Source: JBKDZL01 sp047971145 (lineage in GTDB: Bacteria > Bacillota_I > Bacilli_A > Erysipelotrichales > Erysipelotrichaceae). From it: a DNA stretch of 64,000 bases. Shown one piece after another: positions 28,558 through 41,251 of this stretch. Location of the stretch: assembly GCA_047971145.1 (NCBI GenBank), contig JBKDZL010000010.1, forward strand, positions 1 through 64,000, in the 5' to 3' direction. Each line of letters opens with the position of its first letter. Within the stretch, counting starts at the first letter, position 1. The position numbers and the translations under genes were made by a program. The notes under the pieces are model-generated. The model was not told the DNA's origin, searched no databases, and saw only the letters and a program-made list of their open reading frames with translations.

Positions 28558-29060
28558 ATGGAAGGTTTTACTATAAATTTATTGCCAGATTTATTAACTA
28601 TGGGTTTACAGCTATCAGCTACTTTAGTTTTATTTTTAGTAATAAAACATTATTTTGTTGACAAAATGGCTGTCTATATTGCCACAAGGGGTGAGGCAAT
28701 TCACGCAGAATTAACTGATGCACAAAGAAAAAATACGGAATCTGAGTTAGCCTTAAAAACTGCTGAAGATAACTTAGCAAAAAGTAAAAAAGAAGCACTA
28801 GACATAATTAAAGTTGCTAATGAGACTGCAACTAGGATTTCTGAGACTGCTAAGGCTGAGAGTATTAAAGAGTGTGATGATTTGATACAGGCTGCCAAAT
28901 TGACCATCAAACAAGAAAAAAATAAAGCTCAATCGCAAATTAAAGCAGAAGTAATAAATTTGACTTTGGCGTCTACTAAACAATTATTAGAAAAAGAAAT
29001 AAATGATAATGACCACCAAAGGTTTTTAGATGAATTTTTAAGTGAGGCTGAGAGAACTTC

Positions 29061-29073
<13 letters not shown>
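28558..29073 (+). CDS. atpF: F1Fo ATP synthase subunit b
   Basis: This peripheral stalk subunit of 171 residues has one N-terminal membrane helix (about 10-32) and a long charged coiled-coil helix rich in Lys, Glu and Ala. AAGGAGG lies before its ATG. The 3' end overlaps atpH by 13 bases. Confidence 0.93.
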
Positions 29074-31107
<2,034 letters not shown>

Positions 31108-31108
<1 letters not shown>

Positions 31109-31941
31109 TGGCAAATAAAGCAGGTTTTAAAAATAAAATTAAATCAGTTGAGTCAATTCATAAAATTACGGCTGCGATGAAATTAATGGCAACGGCTAAA
31201 CTTAACAAAGAGAAACAGTCTTATCAGGCTGGTGTTGAATATGCCTTAGAGTTAAATAAAATGATTAGTAAAATTATTGAAAATCTATCAGATACTAATA
31301 GCCCTTATTTAATAAAAGCTAACACTGAGAAGTCTTTATATATTGTCTATACTTCTGATTTGGGAATGTGTGGTGGCTATAATATTAATACGATTAGATT
31401 ATTACAGGATAAATTGACTAAAGATGATACTGTTGTGGTTTTTGGTAATAAAGGTCGTAATATGATGAATAATCGTGGTATTACTTATCAAGATAGTTAT
31501 CCTGGTGATGATGTTGAATATAGTGTTTTTTCAACATTGGCTAATAATATTATCAATGCTTATTTAAACAAAGAATACAGTCGAGTTACTATTATTTGTA
31601 CTAAGTTTGTCAATACGATTACCTTTGAGCCCAGGGAAGTTACTTTATTACCTTTTGTTAGTGAAGCAGATAAAACTAAAAGAACAAATAGCTGGGAATT
31701 TGAGCCTGATAGTCAAACTATTTTAGATCAAATGATGCCAATGGTATTGGCTTCATTGTTGTATAGTTATTTTTTAGAAACTAAAGTCAGTGAGCAAGCT
31801 AGCCGTAGATTAGCCATGGAGAATGCGACTGATAATGCTCAAGAGCTTATTGATAAGTATAAATTACAATATAATCAAGCAAGACAAACCGCAATTACTC
31901 AGGAAATATCTGAAATTGTTGGTGGGGCTAATGCCTTATAG
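31108..31941 (+). CDS. atpG: F1Fo ATP synthase subunit gamma
   Basis: This 277-residue central shaft has N-terminal and C-terminal helices forming the coiled coil. Both signatures are present: KITAAMKLMATAKL near residue 20, and ASRRLAMENATDNA near 230. Length is slightly below the usual 285. Confidence 0.96.
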
Positions 31942-33726
<1,785 letters not shown>

Positions 33727-33727
<1 letters not shown>

Positions 33728-33915
33728 TGGGTGTGGAATTTCAAGAAGCAATGATCTATGCTTTAGCTTTTGTCATTTGTGGTTTGGTACTAAGTGAAAT
33801 AGATTTTGCTAGAATATTTAAAAAAGGCAAAGTAAAATTTGCCTTAGTATTATATTTTATCACTACGATAGCTTTAGCCTATTTAGTGGGCTCATTTATT
33901 TTAATATTTATTTAA
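33727..33915 (+). CDS. ywzB: DUF1146/YwzB-like small membrane protein
   Basis: This 62-residue protein has two membrane helices separated by a basic loop (FARIFKKGKVK). It matches DUF1146 (YwzB) by length and layout, and by its place after atpC, as in Bacillus-type genomes. Function is unknown. It starts in a TAATG overlap, and its stop codon region overlaps the convergent gene at 33908 by eight bases. Confidence 0.75.
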
Positions 33916-35044
33916 GAGAATTTAGCTTATGGTCTAAATTCTTTTTCTTTAGGCGATGATCAATATAATTTACATATAAACTATATGCGATAGAAGTAAA
34001 TGGTATCGCCAATAACATTCCAATTAAGCCAAAGATATTACCAAAAACAGTAATTGATAATAACACTAAAATACCTGGCAAATTACTTTTTTCACTCATA
34101 ATTTTCGGAAAAACTATATTACCAGATATTTGTGAAATAACTATTGAGGCAATAGCATAAACAACAAAGCCTGAAGGATCAGCAACTAATAGAATGAAAG
34201 CTGAAGGTATTAGCGCAATCAGCGGACCAATAACGGGAATGATACAAAAAACACCAGTAATAGTTGCGACCAACAATGAATAGGGAATACCAAAAAGTAA
34301 TAATACTGCATAAGTACTCAAGGCCACAAATAAACCATTAAGTAATTGTCCTGATAAAAAATTATCAAAAGATTTAACAGACATATAAGTGATTTCATTA
34401 ATAAATTCAGCAACATCTTTTCTGAATATAGCATAGATAAACTTTTTATAAGCTAAAATTGAGGCTTCTTTATCGAAAACAATATACAAAGCAAAGACAA
34501 TCATTAAAAAGGTAGTGAACAAGACAGAAAATGCTCCACTAGCAAAACTGAAAATATCATTACCATTAGTAGTGATGAAACTACTGATTTGATTAAATAA
34601 ATCATTATAATTAAAGACAAAATTATTAAAAGTATTAGGATCTAAACCAAATCGATTGACAATATCGATTGCCCAAACTTTAAAATCACCATAATAAGTT
34701 GGGAATAAATTGATAAAACGAGAAGTACTGTTAGTAAGTTGAGGTATTAAAATTATTAAAATAGTTATTAAGACTACTAAAATTATTAAAATGGAAATTA
34801 GAGTAGATATCAATTGAATATGCTTACTCTTAGATTTGCTGAAAAAACACTTTCTTAAACGTTTACCTAAAATATCAATACAGACCGCAATCATTAATCC
34901 ACCAAAAAAGGGCGTAAGCAAACTAATAATAAAATTAATTGAATTCAAAACTAAGGCATAATTAAAAAAACCGACAAAAGCAGCAGCGGCAATGATGATA
35001 TAAATAATATGGCTAATTTTGATAATTCCTCTTTCAAATTTCAT
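33908..35044 (-). CDS. AI-2E family transporter (YueF/PerM-like)
   Basis: This 378-residue membrane protein has about eight helices, with a soluble segment at about 105-160. The C-terminal PVIGPLIALIPSA and IVFPKIMSEKSNLPGILVLLSI patterns are the family signature. Members have been reported as autoinducer-2 exporters or Na+/H+ antiporters, and many are unassigned. A Na+ antiport role would fit the Na+-type ATP synthase next door, but that is speculation. GAGGTGA lies before the ATG. It is divergent from rsmG. Confidence 0.82.
   Translation of the reverse strand: MKFERGIIKISHIIYIIIAAAAFVGFFNYALVLNSINFIISLLTPFFGGLMIAVCIDILGKRLRKCFFSKSKSKHIQLISTLISILIILVVLITILIILIPQLTNSTSRFINLFPTYYGDFKVWAIDIVNRFGLDPNTFNNFVFNYNDLFNQISSFITTNGNDIFSFASGAFSVLFTTFLMIVFALYIVFDKEASILAYKKFIYAIFRKDVAEFINEITYMSVKSFDNFLSGQLLNGLFVALSTYAVLLLFGIPYSLLVATITGVFCIIPVIGPLIALIPSAFILLVADPSGFVVYAIASIVISQISGNIVFPKIMSEKSNLPGILVLLSITVFGNIFGLIGMLLAIPFTSIAYSLYVNYIDHRLKKKNLDHKLNSLK
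33917..33946 (+). terminator. Terminator of the atp operon
   Basis: AGAATTTAG and CTAAATTCT form a perfect 9-bp stem with an 8-base loop followed by TTTTCTTT. It lies within the 3' end of the convergent transporter gene. Confidence 0.8.
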
Positions 35045-35092
35045 AATTCACCTCTGTTTATAATTATACACTAGTAAACCATAATATTGTAG

Positions 35093-35098
35093 TATAAT
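35093..35098 (+). promoter_or_regulatory. -10 box giving a probable leaderless rsmG mRNA
   Basis: TATAAT ends at 35098, six bases (AAAATC) before the ATG at 35105, with no Shine-Dalgarno. A TATACACTAG copy lies upstream at about 35066-35075. Confidence 0.6.
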
Positions 35099-35104
35099 AA
35101 AATC

Positions 35105-35800
35105 ATGAATATTAAAGAATTTGAATTAGCTCTTTTAAGATATAACATTGAGCTAAGTGATCAACAATTAGAACAATTTGAAAAATATTATGAATTTCTG
35201 ATCCAAGAAAATCAAAAGTATAATTTAACTGCGATCACCCATAAAGATGAAGTTTTTAGTAAGCATTTCTATGATAGTTTATTAATACTAATTGATAGAG
35301 ATTTTAGTGGAACTTTAGTAGATGTTGGCTCTGGTGCGGGTTTCCCTAGTATACCTTTAAAAATTTTAAGACCTGATTTAGAGATTATTATTATTGAACC
35401 ACTACTTAAAAGAATTAAATTTTTAAATGAACTTACTGATCTATTAGGTTTGCATGGTGTGAGCTGTTTACATGTCAGAGCAGAGGATTATGCATATAAA
35501 CATAAAGATGAATATGATTTTGTCGTTTCAAGAGCAGTAGCAAATTTACCAATATTAAGTGAATTATGCTTACCATTAGTTAAAAAAGATGGCTATTTTA
35601 TTGCCCTTAAAGGTATTAAAGGATTAGAAGAATTAGACTTAGCAGAGGGTGCGATTAGTAAATTAGCTGGAAAAATAGAGCGTTGGACTAAACATAATTA
35701 TGCTGATCAAACCAGAATTAATATCTATATTAAAAAAATTAATAAAACTCCAAGGGGCTATCCTCGTAAGTTTAGCTTAATGAAGAAAAAACCTTTATAA
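35105..35800 (+). CDS. rsmG: 16S rRNA (guanine-N7)-methyltransferase RsmG
   Basis: It methylates G527 (E. coli numbering) of 16S rRNA with SAM. It has 231 residues, with the SAM motif DVGSGAGFPSIP at 73-84 and the usual C-terminal INIYIKK...TPRGYPRK. It begins the rsmG-noc-parA-parB cluster found next to the replication origin in many Firmicutes. Confidence 0.95.
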   Translation: MNIKEFELALLRYNIELSDQQLEQFEKYYEFLIQENQKYNLTAITHKDEVFSKHFYDSLLILIDRDFSGTLVDVGSGAGFPSIPLKILRPDLEIIIIEPLLKRIKFLNELTDLLGLHGVSCLHVRAEDYAYKHKDEYDFVVSRAVANLPILSELCLPLVKKDGYFIALKGIKGLEELDLAEGAISKLAGKIERWTKHNYADQTRINIYIKKINKTPRGYPRKFSLMKKKPL

Positions 35801-35847
35801 AGATTGGCTATCTTGTGATACAATTAAAAGGCTAAAAAGAGGTAATC

Positions 35848-36603
35848 ATGGTAAAAATAGTAAGAATTAATATTGATGATATTGAAGCTAATGCTAATCA
35901 GCCTCGCAGTAATTTTGATGAAAATAGCATTAAAGAATTAGCCAATTCTATATCAGAAAATGGTTTAATTCAACCAATTGTAGTTAGAAAACTTCATAAA
36001 AAATATCAAATTATTGCAGGTGAGCGCCGATATCGAGCTTTAAAATTTTTGAATAGAGAAAAAGTTGAAGTTATCCTTTTAGCAGTAGATGATAATAAAG
36101 CTGCCAATATTGCTTTAGTAGAAAATCTTCAAAGAATGGATTTATCGCCAATAGAAGAAGCTTTAGCAATACAAGCAATATTAGCTAATCAAAATCTTAC
36201 TCAAAAAGAATTGGCTATTACCCTTGGGAAATCGCAATCAGCAATTGCTAATAAACTTAGATTATTAAGCTTAGCACCTGAGGCTATTGACGCTATTAAT
36301 AATAAAGCAATTAGTGAGCGCCATGGTAGAGCCTTATTAAGTGTTAACTCTGATCAGCAAGTTAGTATATTACAAGAAATAACAGCAAAAAATTTAAATG
36401 TAGCCCAAACTGAAGCTTTAATTAATAAGCCTAAAAAAGCTCCTAAGAAAGCAATAAAATGGCGAGCATCTAAGCAAATTAGATTAGGAGTTAATACTAT
36501 TAATGAAGCAATTAAATTAGTCGAAAATCTCGGCATGGATATGGTAGTTGATTATCAAGATAGTGAAGAAGAATATATTATTGAAATTAAATTTAAGAAA
36601 TAG
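35848..36603 (+). CDS. noc: Nucleoid occlusion protein Noc (ParB family)
   Basis: This 251-residue CTP-binding, DNA-binding protein has a ParB N-terminal domain (NQPRSNF and the CTP motif GERRYRA at 58-64), a central HTH (LTQKELAITLGKSQSAIANK) and a C-terminal dimer domain. Noc keeps the division septum off the nucleoid. It is named Noc rather than ParB because it lies next to rsmG and before parA, and it lacks the KGL start of ParB. The start has AAAGAGGT upstream. No Noc-binding palindrome was seen. Confidence 0.85.
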   Translation: MVKIVRINIDDIEANANQPRSNFDENSIKELANSISENGLIQPIVVRKLHKKYQIIAGERRYRALKFLNREKVEVILLAVDDNKAANIALVENLQRMDLSPIEEALAIQAILANQNLTQKELAITLGKSQSAIANKLRLLSLAPEAIDAINNKAISERHGRALLSVNSDQQVSILQEITAKNLNVAQTEALINKPKKAPKKAIKWRASKQIRLGVNTINEAIKLVENLGMDMVVDYQDSEEEYIIEIKFKK

Positions 36604-36611
36604 GAGATACT

Positions 36612-37394
36612 GTGGGAAAAATAATTGCGATTGCAAATCAAAAAGGTGGGGTAGGTAAAACTACAACTAGTGTTAATCTAGCTGCGGCCTTAGCTTACTT
36701 AAAACAAAAAATATTATTAATTGACTTTGATCCTCAAGGCAATGCAACAACGGGGGTAGGAGCTGATAAAAGTAAGAAAGCCATATCTATCAATGATATT
36801 TTATTTAACGATATACCAACTGCTGATGCTATTCAAAAACTAAAAGCTCCACCAATGGATATCATTCCATCTTCTATTGATTTAGCTGGAGCTAATATTG
36901 AAATGATTAATTATGAAGCTGGTAGAGAAAAGTTATTAAAAAATAAATTAGCTGAAGTAGAGGCTAATTATGATTATATTATTATTGATTGTCCTCCTTC
37001 TTTGGGATTGCTTAATACTAATGCTCTTACGGCTTCTGATTCCGTTATTATTCCAATTCAGTGTGAATTTTATGCCTTGGAAGGTTTAACTCAATTATTA
37101 TCAACTATTAGATTGGTGCAAAAACTTTTCAATCGTTCTTTAAAGATTGAGGGTGTACTTTTAACAATGTTTAATAGTCAAACAAACTTATCATTAGAAG
37201 TTCAACAAGAAGTTAGGAAGTATTTCAAAGATAAAGTCTATGAGGCTTATATTAAGCGTAATGTTAGATTGTCAGAAGCACCATCTTTTGGTAAATCTAT
37301 TTTTGAATATGATGTTAATTCAAGCGGAGCTAAGGGTTATGCAGCTCTAGCCAAAGAATTTTTAAGAAAGGATCAACAAAATGGCAAAGAATAA
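36612..37394 (+). CDS. parA: Chromosome partitioning ATPase ParA (Soj)
   Basis: This 260-residue deviant Walker A ATPase has KGGVGKTT at 11-18 and DFDPQGNATTGVG, with DCPPSLGLLNTNAL following. It moves parS-ParB complexes and acts on DnaA. The start is GTG at 36612 with TAGGAG upstream, eight bases after noc. It overlaps parB by 14 bases. Confidence 0.95.
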   Translation: MGKIIAIANQKGGVGKTTTSVNLAAALAYLKQKILLIDFDPQGNATTGVGADKSKKAISINDILFNDIPTADAIQKLKAPPMDIIPSSIDLAGANIEMINYEAGREKLLKNKLAEVEANYDYIIIDCPPSLGLLNTNALTASDSVIIPIQCEFYALEGLTQLLSTIRLVQKLFNRSLKIEGVLLTMFNSQTNLSLEVQQEVRKYFKDKVYEAYIKRNVRLSEAPSFGKSIFEYDVNSSGAKGYAALAKEFLRKDQQNGKE

Positions 37395-38223
37395 ATTAGG
37401 AAAAGGCTTAGCTAATATTTATGGAGATGATCTTTATAATGTTATTGACGAATTAGAAAATTCTGGTCCAACTGATACAATAAAAGTAAAAGATATAAAA
37501 GCTAATCCTTATCAACCTCGTAAGGTTTTTGATGAAGCCAGCTTAAATGAATTGGCAGAATCAATCAAGCAACATGGTATTTTTACACCACTATTAGTTA
37601 AAAAAGGTGCTAATGGTTATATTTTGATTGCGGGTGAGCGTCGCTTAAGGGCTTCTAAATTAGCTAATGTGACTGAAGTACCTGTGATTATTGTTGATTT
37701 TGATGATCAGCAAATGATGGAAATTTCTTTATTGGAAAATATTCAAAGAGAAAATCTTAATGTAATAGAAGAAGCCAATGCTTATCAAAAATTGATTGAA
37801 TCTTTAAATTATACTCAAGAGAATTTAGCTACTAGAGTTAATAAATCAAGAGCTCATATTACTAATACTTTAAGATTATTGAAACTACCTAAGCAAACTC
37901 AAGAATTAGTCGCAATTGGTAAATTGGCAATGGGTCATGTTAGACCACTAATTACTCTTAATGATCAGAAAAAAATCAATGAGTATGCTGAAAAAATAAT
38001 TAATGAGGGTCTCTCAGTTAGACAAGTGGAAAACCTAGTTAAAACTAAGCAGCCAACAACTACCAATATTAAAAAAGATAAGGACTTAATTAATGTTGAG
38101 AAAATTATTGCTGAGAAATTGCAAACTATAGTTAAGGTTGATAACAAACAAATCACAATTAAATATTCTGGAACTAAAGATTTAAATAGAATTTTAGAAA
38201 TATTAGATTGTTTAGATAAATAG
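37381..38223 (+). CDS. parB: Chromosome partitioning protein ParB (Spo0J)
   Basis: This 280-residue CTP-dependent clamp loads at parS. It starts MAKNKLGKGLANIY, the ParB N-terminus that stimulates ParA. It also has NPYQPRKVF, GERRLRA (CTP site) and an HTH at about 130-165. AAAGGA lies before the ATG, inside parA. No parS consensus was seen in the window. Confidence 0.95.
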   Translation: MAKNKLGKGLANIYGDDLYNVIDELENSGPTDTIKVKDIKANPYQPRKVFDEASLNELAESIKQHGIFTPLLVKKGANGYILIAGERRLRASKLANVTEVPVIIVDFDDQQMMEISLLENIQRENLNVIEEANAYQKLIESLNYTQENLATRVNKSRAHITNTLRLLKLPKQTQELVAIGKLAMGHVRPLITLNDQKKINEYAEKIINEGLSVRQVENLVKTKQPTTTNIKKDKDLINVEKIIAEKLQTIVKVDNKQITIKYSGTKDLNRILEILDCLDK

Positions 38224-38242
38224 AGCCTAGGGCTCTTTTTTT
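38222..38242 (+). terminator. Terminator of the rsmG-noc-parAB unit
   Basis: AGAGCC/GGCTCT (6 bp) with a three-base loop, followed by seven T, starting right at the parB stop. Confidence 0.85.
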
Positions 38243-38293
38243 GTGAAGTATTTTAGTAAATATTTTTATTTTTAAAAGTTGAGAAATAAATAT

Positions 38294-38301
38294 GTTATAC
38301 T
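38294..38301 (+). promoter_or_regulatory. Extended -10 promoter of the riboswitch-permease unit
   Basis: TG-T-TATACT lies 12 bases before the riboswitch core. No good -35 is seen at 17 bases. Confidence 0.5.
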
Positions 38302-38313
38302 AAGTTAGTATTT

Positions 38314-38388
38314 CCCGTATAAGCTAACTAATTTGGTGTTGGCGTTTCTACAAGAAGACCATAATCTTCTTACTACTAGTTTAACGGG
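38314..38388 (+). promoter_or_regulatory. Purine riboswitch (guanine-type by its discriminating C)
   Basis: P2 is GCTAAC/GTTGGC (38323-38328, 38338-38343) and P3 is AAGAAGA/TCTTCTT (38352-38358, 38365-38371). The P2 loop holds GG (38335-38336) and the P3 loop CC (38359-38360), as needed for the loop-loop pairs. The joining strand GTTTCTAC (38344-38351) matches the consensus, and the ligand-pairing base in the ACTA after P3 is C (38373), which selects guanine or hypoxanthine. P1 is odd: GTA/TAC next to the junction, then CCC pairing with GGG only across a nine-base bulge. It precedes a nucleobase permease gene. No terminator hairpin is seen, so control may be at translation. Confidence 0.85.
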
Positions 38389-38413
38389 ATAGTGAACGAT
38401 AAGGGGGATAAAA

Positions 38414-39736
38414 ATGTTAGAAAAATTGTTCAAGTTGTCTAGTAAGAAAACTAATGTAAAAACCGAAGTAATTGCGGGTGTTACTACTTTCTTAACTATG
38501 GCATACATTTTAGGAGTAAATCCGGCTATGTTGGGTGATGCTGGTATGCCAATGCAATCGGTGTTCTTGGCTACTGCATTATCATCAGGTATTGCTTGTT
38601 TGGTAATGGGCTTAGTTGCCAATTATCCAGTGGCTTTAGCTCCAGGAATGGGTGTTAATGCTTTATTTACCTATACTGTTGTTTTAACTAATGGTTTTAG
38701 TTGGCAAGCGGCTTTAGCTGCAGTTTTTGTTTCAGGTGTGATTTTCTTAATTATTTCTATTACTGGCTTAAGAAAGTTTATTTTGGAGCTAATTCCTAGG
38801 AATTTGCGTATTGCAATTGGGGCAGGAATTGGTTTTTTTATTGCTTTTGTTGGTTTGCAAAATGCCGGAATTGTTGTTCCTTCTGTAGCGACTGGTGTTA
38901 GCGTTGGTGATATGCATGATCCTGCTGTTTTATTAGCTTTATTTGGTATCGTGGTAACTTTAACTTTAGTTATTAAAAAAGTTAAAGCGGGTATTTTTTA
39001 TGGCTTAGTTTTAACGGCTATAGTAGGTGTTGTTTTAAGTATGTTGGGAGTTACTAATATGCCAGTTTTTACCGGTGTAGTTTCTGCTGATTTTGATTTT
39101 TCAACTTTTGGTGCTTTTACTCAGGGCTTTGGTGAGTTGTTTAGTAATCCTTCGACAGCTTTTGTAGTGGTCTTTTCTTTCTTGTTTGTTGATTTCTTTG
39201 ATACAGCTGGTACTTTATTGGCAGTTGCCCATGAAACGGATATTATGGATAAGAAAACAGGTGAGCTGAAAGATGTGGAAAAAGCTTTATTGGCTGATTC
39301 TATTGGTACTGTAATTGGTGCTGCAGCTGGTACTTCTACTGTCACTGCTTATATCGAGTCTACCTCAGGTATTGAGGTTGGTGGTCGTACTGGTTTAACA
39401 GCAGTAGTTGCGGGGTTATTATTCTTTGTTGCAGTTTTATTTTCACCACTTTTGAGTATGGTTACCTCTTCAGTTACAACATCAGCTTTAGTTGTGGTTG
39501 GTATTTTAATGGCTAAACAATTAAAAGAAATTGATTGGGATGATATGGTAAGTGCAGCTAGTGGTTTTATTACTATTATAATGATGGTAGTTGCTTATTC
39601 TATCTCAGATGGTATTGCCTTTGGTTTTATTACTTATGCATTAGCTTCTGTGGCTAGTGGTAAGGGTGGTAAAATTAGATTAGCGATTTGGTTGTTAGTC
39701 GCCATCTTTATTCTATATTTCGCTATTTCTAAATAA
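38414..39736 (+). CDS. NCS2-family guanine/hypoxanthine permease
   Basis: This 440-residue membrane transporter of the AzgA-like NCS2 group has about 12-14 helices. It starts with KTEVIAGVTTFLTMAYILGVNP, followed by ALAPGMGVNALF. VDFFDTAGTL and AAAGTSTVTAYIESTSGIEVGGRTG are the two signature stretches. It imports purines with protons. The guanine-type riboswitch upstream supports guanine or hypoxanthine as substrate, and AAGGGGG is the ribosome site. Confidence 0.93.
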   Translation: MLEKLFKLSSKKTNVKTEVIAGVTTFLTMAYILGVNPAMLGDAGMPMQSVFLATALSSGIACLVMGLVANYPVALAPGMGVNALFTYTVVLTNGFSWQAALAAVFVSGVIFLIISITGLRKFILELIPRNLRIAIGAGIGFFIAFVGLQNAGIVVPSVATGVSVGDMHDPAVLLALFGIVVTLTLVIKKVKAGIFYGLVLTAIVGVVLSMLGVTNMPVFTGVVSADFDFSTFGAFTQGFGELFSNPSTAFVVVFSFLFVDFFDTAGTLLAVAHETDIMDKKTGELKDVEKALLADSIGTVIGAAAGTSTVTAYIESTSGIEVGGRTGLTAVVAGLLFFVAVLFSPLLSMVTSSVTTSALVVVGILMAKQLKEIDWDDMVSAASGFITIIMMVVAYSISDGIAFGFITYALASVASGKGGKIRLAIWLLVAIFILYFAISK

Positions 39737-39740
39737 TTGA

Positions 39741-39768
39741 TTAAAACGCAAGTTCACTTGCGTTTTAA
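39741..39768 (+). terminator. Terminator of the purine permease gene
   Basis: TTAAAACGCAAG and CTTGCGTTTTAA form a perfect 12-bp stem with loop TTCA. The T-run is inside the 3' arm. Confidence 0.75.
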
Positions 39769-39823
39769 TTTGCTTAATACTGCTAATAATTATATAATTA
39801 GATAATTATTGAAGGAGATATTT

Positions 39824-40639
39824 ATGATAAGGATAATTACTGATAGTAGTAGTGATTTAACTAAGAAATATTGTGAAAAAAATAATATAGCGATGATACC
39901 ACTGGCTTTAAATTTTGGTTCAGCTAGTTATTATGATGGTATAGATATAAGTAAAGAAGAATTTTATCATAAGCTAGCAGATTGCTCAGAATTACCTACG
40001 ACTTCACTAGCTGGACCCCAAAGATTTATTGAAGAATATAATAAATATCCTGAGGATGATATCATTTGTTTAATGATTGCCTCAGGTTTAAGTGGAACAA
40101 TGCAGGCAGCCCTTATTGCCAAAGAAGAGGTAAAGCGTGATAATATCACTGTTATCGATACTGGACAAACAACCGCTGGCTTAAGTTTAATTATTGAGGT
40201 AGCTATTCAACTAATTAACTCTGGTAAAAGTTATACTGAGGTAATTGAATCTTTAAAAAAAGATATACCCAGAGTAGAAATTAGAGCTGTAGTTGATACT
40301 TTAAAATACTTAGTTAAAGGTGGTAGATTATCAAAGGTTAGTGGTGCAGTTGGTGGTGTTTTATCAATTAAGCCGATCATTACTTGTGTTGATGGTGAAT
40401 TAGCGAATGTGGGTAAAGCAAGAGGATTTAAGGCGGCTGCTAAATTAGTCGCAACTACAGTTAATGAGTCTATTGACAACACAATGCCCATAAAGTTTTT
40501 ATACTCATATAATGATGAAAATTTAGAGATTCTGAAAAGTGAATTGGAATATATCAAGGGTGAAACTATTGCTTTAGGGGCAATTGTCGGTACCCATATT
40601 GGACCTAATGCTGCCGGAATTGCTTATTTTAGAAAATAA
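39824..40639 (+). CDS. DegV-family fatty-acid-binding protein (first)
   Basis: This 271-residue soluble protein starts IRIITDSSSDLTKKY. It has the LPTTSLAGP and ASGLSGTMQAA segments around the fatty-acid carboxylate and LKYLVKGGRLSK in the second domain, all typical of DegV/FakB. FakB proteins present a fatty acid to the kinase FakA, which is not in this window. ATG 39824 is chosen because AAGGAG (39812-39817) is six bases upstream. A paralogue is at 57466. Confidence 0.88.
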   Translation: MIRIITDSSSDLTKKYCEKNNIAMIPLALNFGSASYYDGIDISKEEFYHKLADCSELPTTSLAGPQRFIEEYNKYPEDDIICLMIASGLSGTMQAALIAKEEVKRDNITVIDTGQTTAGLSLIIEVAIQLINSGKSYTEVIESLKKDIPRVEIRAVVDTLKYLVKGGRLSKVSGAVGGVLSIKPIITCVDGELANVGKARGFKAAAKLVATTVNESIDNTMPIKFLYSYNDENLEILKSELEYIKGETIALGAIVGTHIGPNAAGIAYFRK

Positions 40640-40683
40640 AATTTCATAAAAATTTCACAAATAAAACAAATAGAATACACACA

Positions 40684-40772
40684 AAGGGGTTATGATAGAA
40701 GAGTTAAATTATTTATTTAATTTTTCATAACTTTCCCCAAAGTTTGCAAGAAGTGGTTCCAGCCACTTTTTT
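40684..40772 (+). ncRNA. Candidate structured leader or small RNA
   Basis: GTTATGA (40689-40695) pairs with TCATAAC (40725-40731). The pairing extends by GGG/CCC at the outside and TTAAAT/ATTTAA inside. The hairpin is followed by the terminator at 40751. A possible -10, TAGAAT, is at 40671-40676. The element could be a short RNA or an attenuator of the PCC-domain gene. I do not recognise it. Confidence 0.35.
40751..40772 (+). terminator. Intrinsic terminator upstream of the PCC-domain gene
   Basis: AAGTGG/CCACTT (6 bp) with loop TTCCAG and a run of T. It lies about 110 bases after the DegV gene and 47 before the next ATG. Confidence 0.75.
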
Positions 40773-40818
40773 GCTATAGAAATAATAAAAGGTATAATAA
40801 GAGAAAGAAGGAGCTATT

Positions 40819-41208
40819 ATGATTAAAGTTATTAGATTAGCAGAGAATGCTGATGTTAAAAAAGAATTAAAAGCGTTGAATATTACTTCTGGCTGTATTA
40901 TTAGTGCAGTTGGTTGTTTGAAGCATTTACACATTAGGTTAGCTGAAGCTGATAATGAATATAATCAAGCAATAAAAGTTGAGGTCCTTTCCCTAAGTGG
41001 AACTATTTCTAGCGATGGTCTTCATTTACATATTGGTACCATTGATAAAGAATTCAATTGTTATGGTGGTCATTTATTAGATGGAAGTATTGTTGATACT
41101 ACCTTAGAAATAGTGATAATGATTTTTAATGATATTGAATTGACAAGATTATATGATAAAAACACTGGTTATAAAGAATTAAAAATTAAAAGCTTTAGTG
41201 CATTATAA
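40819..41208 (+). CDS. PCC (DUF296) domain protein
   Basis: This 129-residue single-domain protein has the conserved GLHLHIGTIDKEF...GGHLLDG core (about 72-95) with its paired His, and TTLEIVI after it, as in PPC/PCC-domain proteins. In bacteria these form trimers; some bind metal or DNA, and most have no known role. There is no AT-hook. It has GAAGGAG upstream, a TATAAT at 40795-40800 and a structured region before that. Confidence 0.82.
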   Translation: MIKVIRLAENADVKKELKALNITSGCIISAVGCLKHLHIRLAEADNEYNQAIKVEVLSLSGTISSDGLHLHIGTIDKEFNCYGGHLLDGSIVDTTLEIVIMIFNDIELTRLYDKNTGYKELKIKSFSAL

Positions 41209-41231
41209 AAAAAACTAATTTTTTAGCTGTG

Positions 41232-41251
41232 AAGCATTTCAAATTATGCTT
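41232..41251. terminator. Weak hairpin between convergent genes
   Basis: AAGCAT/ATGCTT (6 bp) with a T-rich 3' flank. It lies between the PCC gene and the - gene ending at 41250. Confidence 0.35.

Noticed and set aside
35848..38223. parS or Noc-binding sites within the noc-parAB region
   Set aside because: No TGTT-CACGTG-AACA-like or ATTTCCCGGGAAAT-like sequence was seen. A motif scan would be needed to settle it.
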